Source: Acanthaster planci (Eukaryota; Echinodermata; Asteroidea; Valvatida; Acanthasteridae). Taken from it: DNA of 46,020 bases. The notes below the pieces were generated by a model. That model was not told the origin of the DNA. It searched no databases and worked only from the letters and a program-made list of their open reading frames with translations. Location: assembly GCF_001949145.1 (NCBI RefSeq), contig NW_019091567.1, positions 22,881 through 68,900 on the forward strand. Reading direction: 5' to 3'. The first letter of the stretch is position 1, and every line of letters starts with the position of its first letter. Of the stretch, positions 1 through 11,078 are shown piece after piece. The position numbers were made by a program, and so were the translations under genes.

Positions 1-313
1 ATTTTGGGTTGTGTAAGGTTGGAAAGTATCCCGGGAACGAGGGGAGCAGAATAAGAAATGTAAGATATTAAACCCACACAAATTACACATTTTTTCCATT
101 TCCTGACATAAATGATTGATCAAAATTCAACAGACTGAACAACTGTGTTAGCTCATTCAGTTTTTCCTTGTTGATTCGACACTATGCACACCATTCATAT
201 TAAATCTGGGATTGGAACAGTTGTGCCTGATTAAAATTAGATTAAATTTGTCATAGTGTTCAATCACATATTTCTTATCAGAAAGATTAGAATTTGTTCT
301 GTTTCTTTGTTTT

Positions 314-332
314 GTGGAAATTTCACTCTTAG
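314..332 (+). promoter_or_regulatory. Putative splice acceptor of the NLR exon
   Basis: T-rich stretch from about 296 running into TTTCACTCTTAG, with AG at 331-332. The frame is open through it but has no ATG, so a spliced upstream exon is the simplest reading. RNA evidence is not available. Confidence 0.5.
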
Positions 333-3300
333 AGTACAGTGCGTCTGATGTGCAGTCCCTGAATGCTGCCAATATCTGTGAAGATGAACTGAAGTCACAC
401 TACAAGGAGACAGGTAGCTTTCTACAGATGAACCCATGGTGTGAGGATCTCAAAAAACCCATTGCAGAGATGTGTACCAAAGTACAGTTAATAACTGGTG
501 AGGGAAAAACAGAATATACACTGGTATCTTATGAGGAAATGTTGCTGCTGAAAACAAAAGAAGGTAAATTGATCCCAATAGCTGTACTAAGTGGGCTGGC
601 TGGTAGAGGAAAGACCACTCTTTTTGACAAGATTGCATATGATTGGGCAGCTGGCTCTTGCAAGGTCTTACAGAAGTATAAACTGGTCTTCCTGTTGAAA
701 ATGTGTAATCTGAAGCAGGAGTCAAATCTTGTTGGTTCAGTTTTTGACCAACTCCTAGCAGAAGACACAAATTTAGACTTGAATGCTCTGGAGTCATACA
801 TCAAGATGAATTCTGGCAAAGTCCTCATACTCTTGGATGGCTTTGATGAGTTGAGGACCACTTCCCTCAACAAATCCTCATTTGGTTCCATTCTGAAAAT
901 CCTCAATCGTAGGATGTGTAGAGGTTGCACTGTACTTGTGAGCACCCGCCCCTCCCACTTAGTCAGATTGACAACGAAGGCATTGATTCAACAACCATTC
1001 ACACATGTCAGGGTCATGGGGTTCAGTAAAGAAGACATCACTGAGTATGTGAACAAATTTTACTGTGATGAACCTACTAAGGCAAAGGAACTTCTGACAA
1101 GGATTAGATCCTCAAACCTTTTTTCAGTTTTGGCAGAGAGTCCAATGTTGCTTCTGATGATGTGTTCCCTGTGGAGTAAAGATTCCAAACTTCCAGAAAC
1201 AATGTCCAGCTTCTACCACAACGCAGTTGATGAAATTGGAAAAAGAAAAGATGTGTCAGAACAAGAAATAAACAGTGTAGTGATTGAACTTGGCAAGGTT
1301 GGTTTGCAAGGTCTCCTTTTTCCAGATCAAGTGCTGTCTTTTAAAGACAGTGACTTTGAGCCGGGAGAGCTTAACCTTGCTCTAAAAGCAGGTATTTTGA
1401 CAACACAGAGAGTCTTCAAGGGACGAGTCCCCCACGGCAGTGTGCAGTTCATTCATAAGACATTCCAGGAATTCTGTTCTGCTTTATACCTCCAGAACTT
1501 GTTTGAAGTAAACAGACAAGAATTTCAGAAGATTCTGAATGAAATTGTGTCAAAAAGCCCAGTGGATTTTGAATACCTTTTGCGCTTTTGTTGTGGAGGA
1601 AATGAGACGTGTACATTTGAGATACTGAATGTGTTTCTGGCGAAGTGTAAGAATCGTTTGTCAGTTAGGGATAGGGTGGGTCAGTTGGCACTTCACTGTT
1701 ACTTTGAAAGTCAGTGTAAGTGCCTACCATCTAAGAAGTTCATACAAGCAGTCTTACGTGATAACATCAACCTTCATGGTCTTCTTGATGATACATTGCT
1801 TTCAGTGACATACTTTCTGAGACGTGTTGCAGAGGATAGTGGCAGTGCTTACCTTGATAAAATAAAAAAGCTGAACATTTCGCACTGTGAGTGGATAAGG
1901 TCTGTCACAGATTTGGCCTTTGCTGTGAGTGCAATGAAAAGCCTGAATAAGGCACAAATCATTGGTAGCTTAACCAGTGAAACCATAGCACCTGTCATGA
2001 AGTCTCTCCGTAATCTAGCCAAATTGGTTTCATTGAATCTCTTTTACAACTATCTGGATAGTACAGCAGCATCATGGGGAATGCATTTGAAGGAGATCAA
2101 GCCCCTGCAGTGGTTGAACTTGAGTCACTGCTCATTGAATGGAGAGGACATGGTACATGTTGCTGAGTCACTCAAGGATCTTCCCAATTTGGCTAGATTG
2201 GATGTTCCTAATAATAACCTTGGTGGTACAGCAGCATCATGGGGAATTCATCTGAAGGAGCTCAAACCCCTGCAGGAGCTGATCTTGAGGAACTGTTCAT
2301 TGAATGGACAGGACATGGTACATGTTGTTGAGTCACTCAAGGGTCTACACAATTTGGCTACATTGGATATTCCTGGTAATAACCTTGGTGGTACAGCAGC
2401 ATCATGGGGAATCCACGTGAAGGAGCTCAAGCCCCTGCAGAGGCTGGACTTGAGGAACTGCTCATTGAATGGACAGGACATGGTACATGTTGTTGAGTCA
2501 CTCAAGGATCTACCCAATTTTGCTGAATTGGATGTTTCTGATAATAACCTTGACGGCACAACAGCATCATGGGGAATGCATCTGAAGGAGCTCAAGCCCC
2601 TGCAGGAGGTGGACTTGAGTCACTGCTCATTGAATGAACAGGACATGGTACATGTTGTTGGAGCACTCAAGGATCTACCCAATTTGGCTAGATTAGATGT
2701 TTCTGGTAATAACCTTGGTGGTACAGCAGCATCATGGGGAATGCACTTGAAGGACCTCAAGCCCCTGCAGAAGATGGACTTGAGGGGCTGCTCATTGAAT
2801 GGACAGGACATGGTACATGTTGTTGAGTTACTCAAGGATCTACCCAATTTCGCTAGATTGGATGTTTCTGATAATAACCTTGGTGGTTCAGCAGCATCAT
2901 GGGGAATGCATTTGAAGGAGCTCAAGCCCCTGCAGAGGATGGACTTGAGTCATTGCTCATTGAATGAACAGGACATGGTACACGTTGCTGAGTCACTCAA
3001 GGATCTACCCAATTTGGCTAGATTGGATGTTCCTTATAATAACCTTGGTGGTACAGCAGCATCATGGGGAATGAACTTGAAGGACCTCAAGCCCCTGCAG
3101 AGGATGGACTTGAGGGGCTGCTCATTGAATGGACAGGACATGGTACATGTTGCTGAGGCACTCAGGGATCTACCCAATTTGGTTTCATTGGATGTTCATA
3201 GTAATAACCTTGGTGGTACAGCGGCATCATGGGGAATGTATCTGAAGGAGCTCAAACCCCTGCAGGAGCTGGACTTGAGAAGCTGCTCATTGAATGGACA

Positions 3301-3523
3301 GGACATGGTACATGTTACTAAGTCACTTAAAGAGCTGCCCAACTTGGTTTCATTGGATGTCTCTGGTAATGCAGACCTGGCTGGTACAGCCACTTCATGG
3401 TGCTTGCCTTTGAAACATGCAAAGGCCCTGCGGGACCCGGAGCTCTACAGCTGTGAGCTGACAGAAGAGGATAAGAAACGCCTTCATGATGCACTGGGTA
3501 ACCTAGATAAATTGCTTCTGTAG
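333..3523 (+). CDS. NACHT-LRR (NLR-like) receptor, 3' terminal coding exon
   Basis: Intracellular innate-immune receptor of the NLR/STAND ATPase class. Residues below are numbered from base 314, the start of the open frame. A Walker A GLAGRGKTT is at about 94-102, a Walker B LILLDGFDEL at 171-180, a sensor-1-like VLVSTRPS at about 207-214 and the NLR winged-helix signature HKTFQEFCSALYL near 380-393. Eight 55-residue modules follow from about 592, each holding two ribonuclease-inhibitor-type LRRs, then a degenerate final module and TAG. The open frame begins without an ATG: a pyrimidine-rich tract ending in AG at 331-332 looks like a splice acceptor, and the first in-frame ATG is at 428. An effector domain (death, DED or CARD) is probably encoded upstream of the window. 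The alternative is an effector-less NLR starting at 428. NACHT-LRR assignment is firm; ligand and pathway are unknown. Confidence 0.9.
2089..3420 (+). repeat. 165-bp tandem LRR modules inside the NLR exon
   Basis: Eight head-to-tail copies of a 165-bp (55-codon) coding module. The conserved GAAGGAG motif recurs at 2254, 2419 and 2584, and the pattern continues at the same spacing to about 3410. Each module reads roughly KELKPLQ, then LDL..CSLNGQDMVHV, then LDVS.NNLGGTAASWGM. Variation is concentrated at the residues after LQ, around LDL, and in the short stretch before NNL. There is no intron. The strong nucleotide identity points to recent unequal crossover or gene conversion. Confidence 0.92.
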
Positions 3524-3816
3524 CACTAGGGGATATTGCTTGGTAATTGACAGGAAAAAATGAATTTTGGTTGTAACATTTCAATGACAAGTTGATATGA
3601 GATATCATACAAGCAAACACTGAAAGGTTTAGTGTGTGTGCATGCCTTAGCCAGACTAATTTATTGTGCATTTGTTGTAAAAGAAACTTCTGGATTCTAA
3701 ATACATGCATTGAACAAATAACCAGCCCATTGTGTACCTTACATTTTGTTCAAATTTATGAAATTCATATATCCATTAAACTTATGTGGTCACCAGATTC
3801 CCCTGAGCGAAGCACT

Positions 3817-3822
3817 AATAAA
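3817..3822 (+). other. Candidate polyadenylation signal of the NLR gene
   Basis: AATAAA about 295 bases after the NLR stop codon, the first canonical hexamer downstream on this strand. Confidence 0.45.
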
Positions 3823-5387
3823 ATCAGAGCTTTACAACTCAGTGCAACTAGTTACATGTCCCTCATAATGCAAAGTCCCATTGAAAACCTACCCTGTCAA
3901 GAAGATACAAGCTTGCAACAAAACTAGAACTTTGGTAGCACATTCATGCATGTTACACCAACAGTAGATTTTCTAGATGTTGCACATGCAGAAGAGAGAA
4001 TATTTCATCCTTCTTTGTTGCAGCGACTCAAGAGAAGTCGTGGTGCCTTCAACAATATTAACTGTAACCTTCTTCCTCCATTCTTACAGTTAAAGTTTTA
4101 TGTTCTTTTTCCATTTCTCCTTGGATGAAAAAACACATTGAGAACTGGTCAGACTTTGACCTTGTGAGGTGGATTGACTAGTGATTGTGAGTGATGGTAC
4201 TTCCTTGTTGCCCTCGTTACCGGTAGCTAGTAGGATGTTGAAGCGCAGGAAGCCAAAGTTGGAAACAAGGCAAGCAAAAACAATCCGCACCATCGGCTAG
4301 TGGCATTTGGGTGCCTGTGGATGTTGAAAATCTTCTTTTATTTGTTTGGTGTGATTGGCACTTTCCAAACTAGTAATGATGAGTGAAGGCATTCGAAACC
4401 TTGCCAGAAAGTGTTACATGTAATCATCATGATGACCATGTGAGAGGTTGAGCTGGTCTGACTATGGACCCTATTAACCGCTGCTGTGGCAGACTTGGCA
4501 ATTGTCTTGTGTCCATAAGTCACAAGATGTGCAATGTACAATGCTAGGCAAAATGGGTCAACAGGAAACACTGTGATGCCAGCTTGGGAAGATGCCCTAC
4601 TCTCCTACCTTCCCAAGATGCCTTGGCATTTCTTGGTAGTTGACAAAGCCTTTGTTGGCATGAGCAGGGTTTGTAGGTTAAATCAGGTCGGACTGTGTAA
4701 GATGAAGTTCCAGAGGGAGTATACCAGGCTATTCCAAATCCTTGTCAAAACAAGAGGAGAACAGCAACAGTTAATGGGTTCAACATACAGTAAGTACAAA
4801 AAAAAAACATCGAGTAGAACTCATGATACAGAAATCACCGTAGGCCTAAGTAGTTTCTCAAATAGAACTTCATAGGTACTGAGAACCCATGTTGCAAAAT
4901 TCATCCTCGGTGGGAGACTTTCAGATGCATGGTGACGGCAGACAAACCAGTCCTTTTCCACAGTTGCGCACATGCTCAGGATTAACGCGCATGCCTAGAA
5001 CTGCACGCACATGCCCACACCAACCAAAAAAGGATCATTGTGTGTGCCGCTTATAAAAGCTATATTTTTAAAGTGCCAGGCTCTTTGGTCTAGGAGTTAA
5101 GACTAAAGCTTGCATGGTGTGAACTCGTTTGCCTGTAATTATTATGATTTGGTGGGTTGGAATTTGAAATTGTGCTGCCCAGCTCTTGTGAAGACACATG
5201 AATCTTGCACAAAGAAACTTGTAGTACGTGGTTTCAGTTGAATAGAAATTGCATGTTTTGATTCCAGTAACGAAAGTTCTGGCTGTTTAAAGCTGTATTT
5301 CCATTGTCAAAGGACAGGTAGGCCGAGTTAAAATCTGCTTCATTTCTATTCTGTCATTAGTGCTGTAAACAAGGTGACTCAGCAACA
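3823..5387. other. Intergenic region without recognisable gene
   Basis: Short open frames on both strands have no family signature. No structured repeat was recognised. Confidence 0.5.
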
Positions 5388-5790
5388 GTGTCTTTCTTTT
5401 ACTGTGTCTCTGCTGCTTTCTGGTTCCCTTGGAAGTGAGTTCCAGTCATCTACCACTTTCTGGCTGAAGACACTCAGCCTGTCGGCTGTGAGGGGATCTT
5501 TCTTTGACTATGTCTCTGCTGCTTTCTGGTTCCCTTGGAACTGAGTTCCAGTCATCTACCACTTTCTGGCTGAACACACTCAGCCTGTCAGTTGTGAGGG
5601 GATCTTTCTTTGACTATGTCTCTGCTGCTTTCTGGTTCCCTTGGAACTGAGTTCCAGTCATCTACCACTTTCTGGCTGAACACACTCAGCCTGTCAGTTG
5701 TGAGGGGATCTTTCTTTGACTATGTCTCTGCTGCTTTGTGTTTCCCCTGGGGGAGTGAGTTCCAGTCATATATCACCCATTGACTTCAGA
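5388..5790. repeat. 106-bp minisatellite, about 3.6 copies
   Basis: The string GATCTTTCTTTGACTATG recurs at 5495, 5601 and 5707, an exact 106-base period. The middle copies are almost identical; the first (about 5388) and last copies are diverged. No coding frame runs through it. Confidence 0.93.
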
Positions 5791-6795
5791 AACACATTCA
5801 GTCTATCAGCTCATCAGGTGGAAAATCTCTGTATATATATCTACTTGTCTTTTTTCACTCTCTGTTAGGAATCATGAAATCCAGAATTTAACAGTCCTAG
5901 GTCTCTTTCCCTGTAGTCCCCATGGTATTTCCATCCCTCAAGAGAAACGCATGAAGAACCTATGCCATGTCAGTGATTGAAACCTGTCTCAAGAGGTTGA
6001 GTAAAATAGTTTCTGCTTATCAGACTAATCAGTGAAGAGTCTGTTCAGATGAATCCTGGCAGTCAAATGTAGATCTTGTAACAGAAAAGGTATCTTTGAT
6101 GCACAGATGAAGCACCTGTCTTGGAAAGACAGTCCCCTGACTCTGTCCTTTTGAAAGGTTTGGTTTTGTTTCAGGATTAATTTCAGTGCTGTGCAAGCAG
6201 CCTAACAGTTTATGAGGAGGCAGTAGGCAGACTATGCATTGGTAACCACAGCATACTACTAGATAATTCTGAGCTTTACAGCCGTCTATAGTGGCAGCTG
6301 TTTGACTAGAGACACAAAAACGCTCTAAATGGGGCCTGAGCAATATTTCCCTCTTTGGTTATCAATTTCTGCAAGTTTTTCAATGCACCTGAACATTTCA
6401 TGCTCATGAGTAAAGCGTGCATGCTTTAGTTTGAATGAAAAAGTGAAGCATTTTATGTTTTGACACAGGTGCTTTTCCCTATTGCAATTAAAAAATAGAT
6501 GGATCCAACAAAATTGACCTGTAAAATTTGACATTAAAAATGGACATTGATTTTCATTACATAATAGAAATCACCGTCTGGCCTCAATCCAGTTGCTTTT
6601 GTAGCCTTCACACTGAAACACACAAAAAGCAGGCAACGGAGTAATGGCATGTATGTATAACACAATCCAAGAAACACCCCTCTTATGTAATAGAAACTTA
6701 CTGGCCCCCTTTGTTTTGTGCATCAAAACAGTTTCTTTTACAGAAGAGTGTAGAAAGTAATTGTATTGCTATCTGTACTCTCTTAATACAGGTGT

Positions 6796-6944
6796 TTCAC
6801 ATTAGTGCGCCTCCAAGAGTTTGCAACGCGTTGACCAATCACAGTGCTCTCAATCTGTTGACTCACGTTTGGAAAAGGTTGACAAATTTCGTGCACTGTG
6901 ATTGGTCAACGCATTGCAAACTCTCAGTGGCACACTATTGTGAA
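6796..6944. repeat. Foldback (inverted-repeat) element, about 149 bp
   Basis: Arms of about 45 bases are inverted copies: the left arm carries GAGTTTGCAACGCGTTGACC, and the right arm reads GGTCAACGCATTGCAAACTC. TTCACA and TGTGAA mark the outer ends. Probably a non-autonomous MITE; the target duplication is unclear. Confidence 0.8.
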
Positions 6945-7009
6945 TATTATTAGCATTACTGAGCAGATACCTCATCAAGCCAGTAAATTATAGACTGTAA
7001 TAATTGTAA

Positions 7010-7079
7010 TTAACCCTAACAGTCCCAAATCCTCCAATTTCAATACGATTTTACATACATCCTAGGGGGTTAGGGTTAA
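7010..7079. mobile_element. 70-bp miniature element with TTAA ends, copy 1
   Basis: Starts TTAACCCTAAC and ends GTTAGGGTTAA, so the termini are inverted repeats flanked by TTAA, as for piggyBac-type insertions. The core matches, in opposite orientation, the element at 31713-31781. It encodes nothing. Confidence 0.8.
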
Positions 7080-10000
7080 TGGCAGTAAGGTCATTACTCA
7101 TTGGAATATTGATCAAGGATATGTTTGTGCAGAACCAGGATTTCTCTTTTTATGATAATCAAAGAAAACACTGCTACATGCATGAAGTTGAAATAGAAAC
7201 AAGTCAAAGGGCTGTTATCTTTGCTACTGGATTTTGATATTATTTGTAAATAATCTAACAAAGAGTCAAGATTGGTGTTTGTAAATAGTGCACAATCTTG
7301 GAACTTGCCAGAACATGAATTTAATTTACGCAGCTCAAATTGGTTTATTTACTCATTGCTGGCAACTGTTGAGCAAGATTGACCACTAAAGTGTCAGTGT
7401 CATTGCACTATCAACTCTAATCTAACAGGGTCATGCGGTGGATGTACTATACACATAAATTAAATGTCTGCATTCATGTAAGTCATTGGAAAGCAGATGA
7501 TGTCATGTACGTGTAACTACATGTAAGTTTACATGAAAGAGCTTATGTGTATAACTTGAATGCGATGTAAAATAATTTTCTTTAAAGTTGCTTGTGAAAC
7601 GTAATTTTTTTGCAGACTCAAACTTCAAGGGGCGCACTAAGGATGGACCAACTTGGAATTATGACCTGTTGTAACAGCCAAATGTTTAGTTTCAAATACA
7701 CTTGTACGTGAAATTTGACTTGTCACACTTTTGATAACCTTTCACGATTCATGATTTTTTTGTATTGAATTCAGCAATGATTGGGAGGTTTATTTGGTGA
7801 GTTTCTATGTAAGATTTGATTGTATACAAATGCTCATCTATGCCAATTTCTTGGACAGCATTCTGGAATTCTGTGTTGGGATTTTTATAAACTGAAAGAC
7901 AGCTGCACAGATTTCAGTTGAATTCTAAACTTTGAGGAAACCAAACAAGACAGTTCTGAGTGACAGGGTTTGGCTGTGTGTGTCAGTATTGTTGGTTGCA
8001 AATAAAAAGTATAAATATTTAGAGACTGGGTCATTTCAAGGCACAAATATCACTGAAATATTTCTGATGCGTTCCCTGGAGGGACCACACTATCAAAATG
8101 AGGGTTGCCTGTTGCACATACTCAGAAATAAGTGAAAATTCTCATCTAAAGGATTCCAAAGTTTGATTTGCATTTATATTGTCTGAAAGGCAAATCCATC
8201 CTTAACAATAGATTCTCCAGCCAAATCAACTTACAAAGCTTCCTTTTTCAAATGCATTTCAGTAATTACTTAGATCAAGAGTCACTTAAGATTAAACTAG
8301 GTACATCAAGTACTTAAGAAAATGTAAGGTGCAGTTGATAGAGATAGTGACATTGTTTTAATATCTGAGAATAGTGGACCTACATGTACATGTAATTACT
8401 CTTCACCAAACAACTTGCCTGTACTAAACTATACATGTTATGGAACCGGGAGGTCTGTGCAATACGCTGATGAAGACAGTGCATTTGTTCATGGAGAGAA
8501 AAAGACACCACTTTTATATCATTATACGTTTGCATAAATATTGTCATACAAGTTAGAAGAGAAGATGCATTTTTGTAACCTTTGATCTGAATCATGGAGC
8601 CTGCCAGCATTTAAATATGTAACTCACGTTTTGTTCCTATCCTGGATCACTGGCAACTCCTGAATTACCATTAAATCAACCATAACCTGTAAAATCTCAC
8701 CCGTGGTTAAGTCGCTGGGAAGCAGTACCGTTAATATTGCAAGATGAAAATGCTGTGAAATAATGTCAGAAGAGTTAGAGAGCTTCAATTACAACTTGTG
8801 TCTAATGAGTATGCCATGGAACATCTGTTTTGAATGTTATTTGTGTAACCTACCTTCTCAGATTGAAAACGGAGTCACCATTTCACGGTATAGTACTTGT
8901 ATTTATAATCAAGAGTGTGTATTTTCTTCCATACTTGTACTCAATGTAAATGCACTCATACTTGTGCAAGTGTTCTGGCCTGCAGCGTCCAGGAAGGTTT
9001 AAAAACTATTACATAGTCCTGAGTTTTACACCACTATTTTGGTATTTAGCTGAGGAAGCCGGGATTCGGCATCACTTCATTTTCCCCACAGTACTTAATA
9101 CCGATTTATTTTCTCATATAGTGCTGTAGATTCAATTGGGCACTGAATCCAGAGTTCCTTTGCCAACTGTCTCATCTTTTGTAAAGACCTGAAGAAATTG
9201 TTTTGGTTTCCCTATTGAAAAACATTCCTGATTTTTTTACAAGGCTTAGGGTACCCTTCCTGTCTGTACTTTTTGGAAGGTCTCCCTCAGTAAATTCAAC
9301 TAGTTCTCTCTCATGATTGTATGGGTTTTCCTCAGTTTCCTCTCACAGTGTCATGAACAAGCAAGCTCGGAAGAATTGTTCCAGCAACTGTATGTCCAAG
9401 GCCCAATGGGTATTTTCTTTCTAGTTGTGGTTATAAATCATTTATCTACGTTCAAACTTTAGCTGTTGGTTCAAGCATCATACGTGTTTCAATCATTTTA
9501 TTTAATACTCTCTTTATTGCCAATAAAGTTGCCAATGAACAATGGTAAAGTTGTCAGGAACTTAGGTCACAAGCTCCTACTGAACTGTTTTTTTTTAATA
9601 TAGTGTACATCTTTGGTGCGTATTCAGGCCCTGTTTGTCAACTTCTATGGAAGGTTTAGAGGGGCAGCTTTGGAACTTTCAAAGTCATTCATACGGAAGT
9701 TGGGGTGAAAGAAAAATAATGTGGTAAGAATTGCCCTACAGCTTAGCACAGTTTTAATACACAGAACTGAACACAGAATATCCCTCCCCGATTACACTGA
9801 AAATTGTGTTGGCCAAGAGAAATGTGACAAGGTTTTTGAGACATTTATCATACTATATTCTGGGGACATACCAATACAGGGTTTCAGTGATACAGCTAGA
9901 AAGGGAATGTCATTGTCATTCAGAACAGCTAATTCTTCACATATCTCACTGCGACATGCATGGTCATCTTTCTGTAACACCACCAAGGTAATTTCCATTT

Positions 10001-10827
10001 CAGACATTATTGTCCTAACAAACATCTTTGAGTCACTCAGTGATATGTAACATCTGTGAAAAAAAAGCTCAAGTAGAGAACAGTTTCCCAGTAAAATTTA
10101 TTTGGGTATGTACATAAGTGATAATGGCCACGTAGAAATAACAGGCAATCTATCATATCCATTCTCAAATGCATTAATCAAAGAACTTGAACCCTTCAAG
10201 ATACTGTAATTAGCCAGTCCCATCCCTGAGTTAAATATGCATTATTTTGTGAATGTAAATGAGGACAGCAGAAAAGAACCCCAGTCACTTTACAATGCAT
10301 TATGTGTAACACTCTAACATTTTAAATGAAATATGCAAATAACTATACCTTTCATTGCAGTTCAAAAGTTGGTCTTTTTAACAAGTATTTCTCAAACAAT
10401 AAAAAAAGTTAAAATGCACTAAACAAGTAAAGAAGGGGATTTTTCCAGGGTGGGGCAGACATGTTCCCTTCCCCCCCAAAAAACAAAATTGAAAACAACT
10501 ACTGGGTCCTGCTACTTGAATATAGATCCTACCATTTGGTACCCCTCAAGAAACTTGGTCCCAACTTTCCCTGCAAATTTACTGGCTACCCCCCTGGGAC
10601 TTAAGTTAATCCTCTCACTAACCACATCACTGACCCAATGTCAAAAGTCATATTGATGAAATATGAAGAGGGTAGATTGCAGCATTTACATCTTTACTCT
10701 TTAAAAAAAAATACTTCGATCATCCTTTCCTCAACAAATTTCCTTTGACGAACTGAAAAATCTGGTGAAAAATCAAACATTATTTCCATGAAACAGTTGA
10801 CTGCATGGATGGATGGATGCAGTTGTA
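7080..10827. other. Long intergenic stretch, nothing recognised
   Basis: Contains only short open frames without conserved motifs on either strand, AT-rich tracts and ACATGTA-type sequence (for example near 8385). It separates the NLR exon from the 3' end of the minus-strand NHLRC3-like gene. Confidence 0.5.
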
Positions 10828-10833
10828 TTTATT
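10828..10833 (-). other. Candidate polyadenylation signal of the NHLRC3-like gene
   Basis: AATAAA on the minus strand, only about 14 bases after the stop codon at 10847-10849. This would give a very short 3' UTR. A further minus-strand hexamer near 10096-10101 is an alternative. Confidence 0.35.
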
Positions 10834-10846
10834 TCATACACGTCTG

Positions 10847-11078
10847 TCAGGTAACACGCACAAACTTTTGGCAAGCCTTAGCAGCAAGTTCTCCAACATA
10901 GAACGCTCCATCTGATTGGCTAACTGCCACAAGATGTGGCTGTATGTCCTCTGCCAATTGGATGCTGTCAAGCACAGTACAGTTACCAATCACTCCTGGT
11001 TGCCGGGGTGATGCAATAAAGAGAATCCGATTGGCTTTAAGTTGGGTAACAATTAAGTGGGTGTGGTCGGCACTTAAC
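10847..11078 (-). CDS. NHLRC3: NHLRC3-like exon 5 with stop codon
   Basis: Acceptor TTCCTGGCAG|GTTAAG completes the arginine codon split by intron 4. Encodes HLIVTQLKANRILFIA, IGNCTVLDSIQLAEDIQPHL and a C-terminus ending VRVT before TGA. Confidence 0.88.

Noticed and set aside
314-316. GTG at 314 as the NLR start codon.
   Set aside because: Animal genes rarely start with GTG. A splice acceptor follows at 331-332 and the first ATG is at 428.
2248-2925. Antisense open frames opposite the LRR modules.
   Set aside because: They mirror the repetitive LRR coding strand; codon pattern and family match are only on the plus strand.
7010-7079. Interstitial telomere repeat.
   Set aside because: Only one TTAGGG-like unit occurs at each end, in inverted orientation, and the same 70-bp core recurs elsewhere; a miniature element explains it better.
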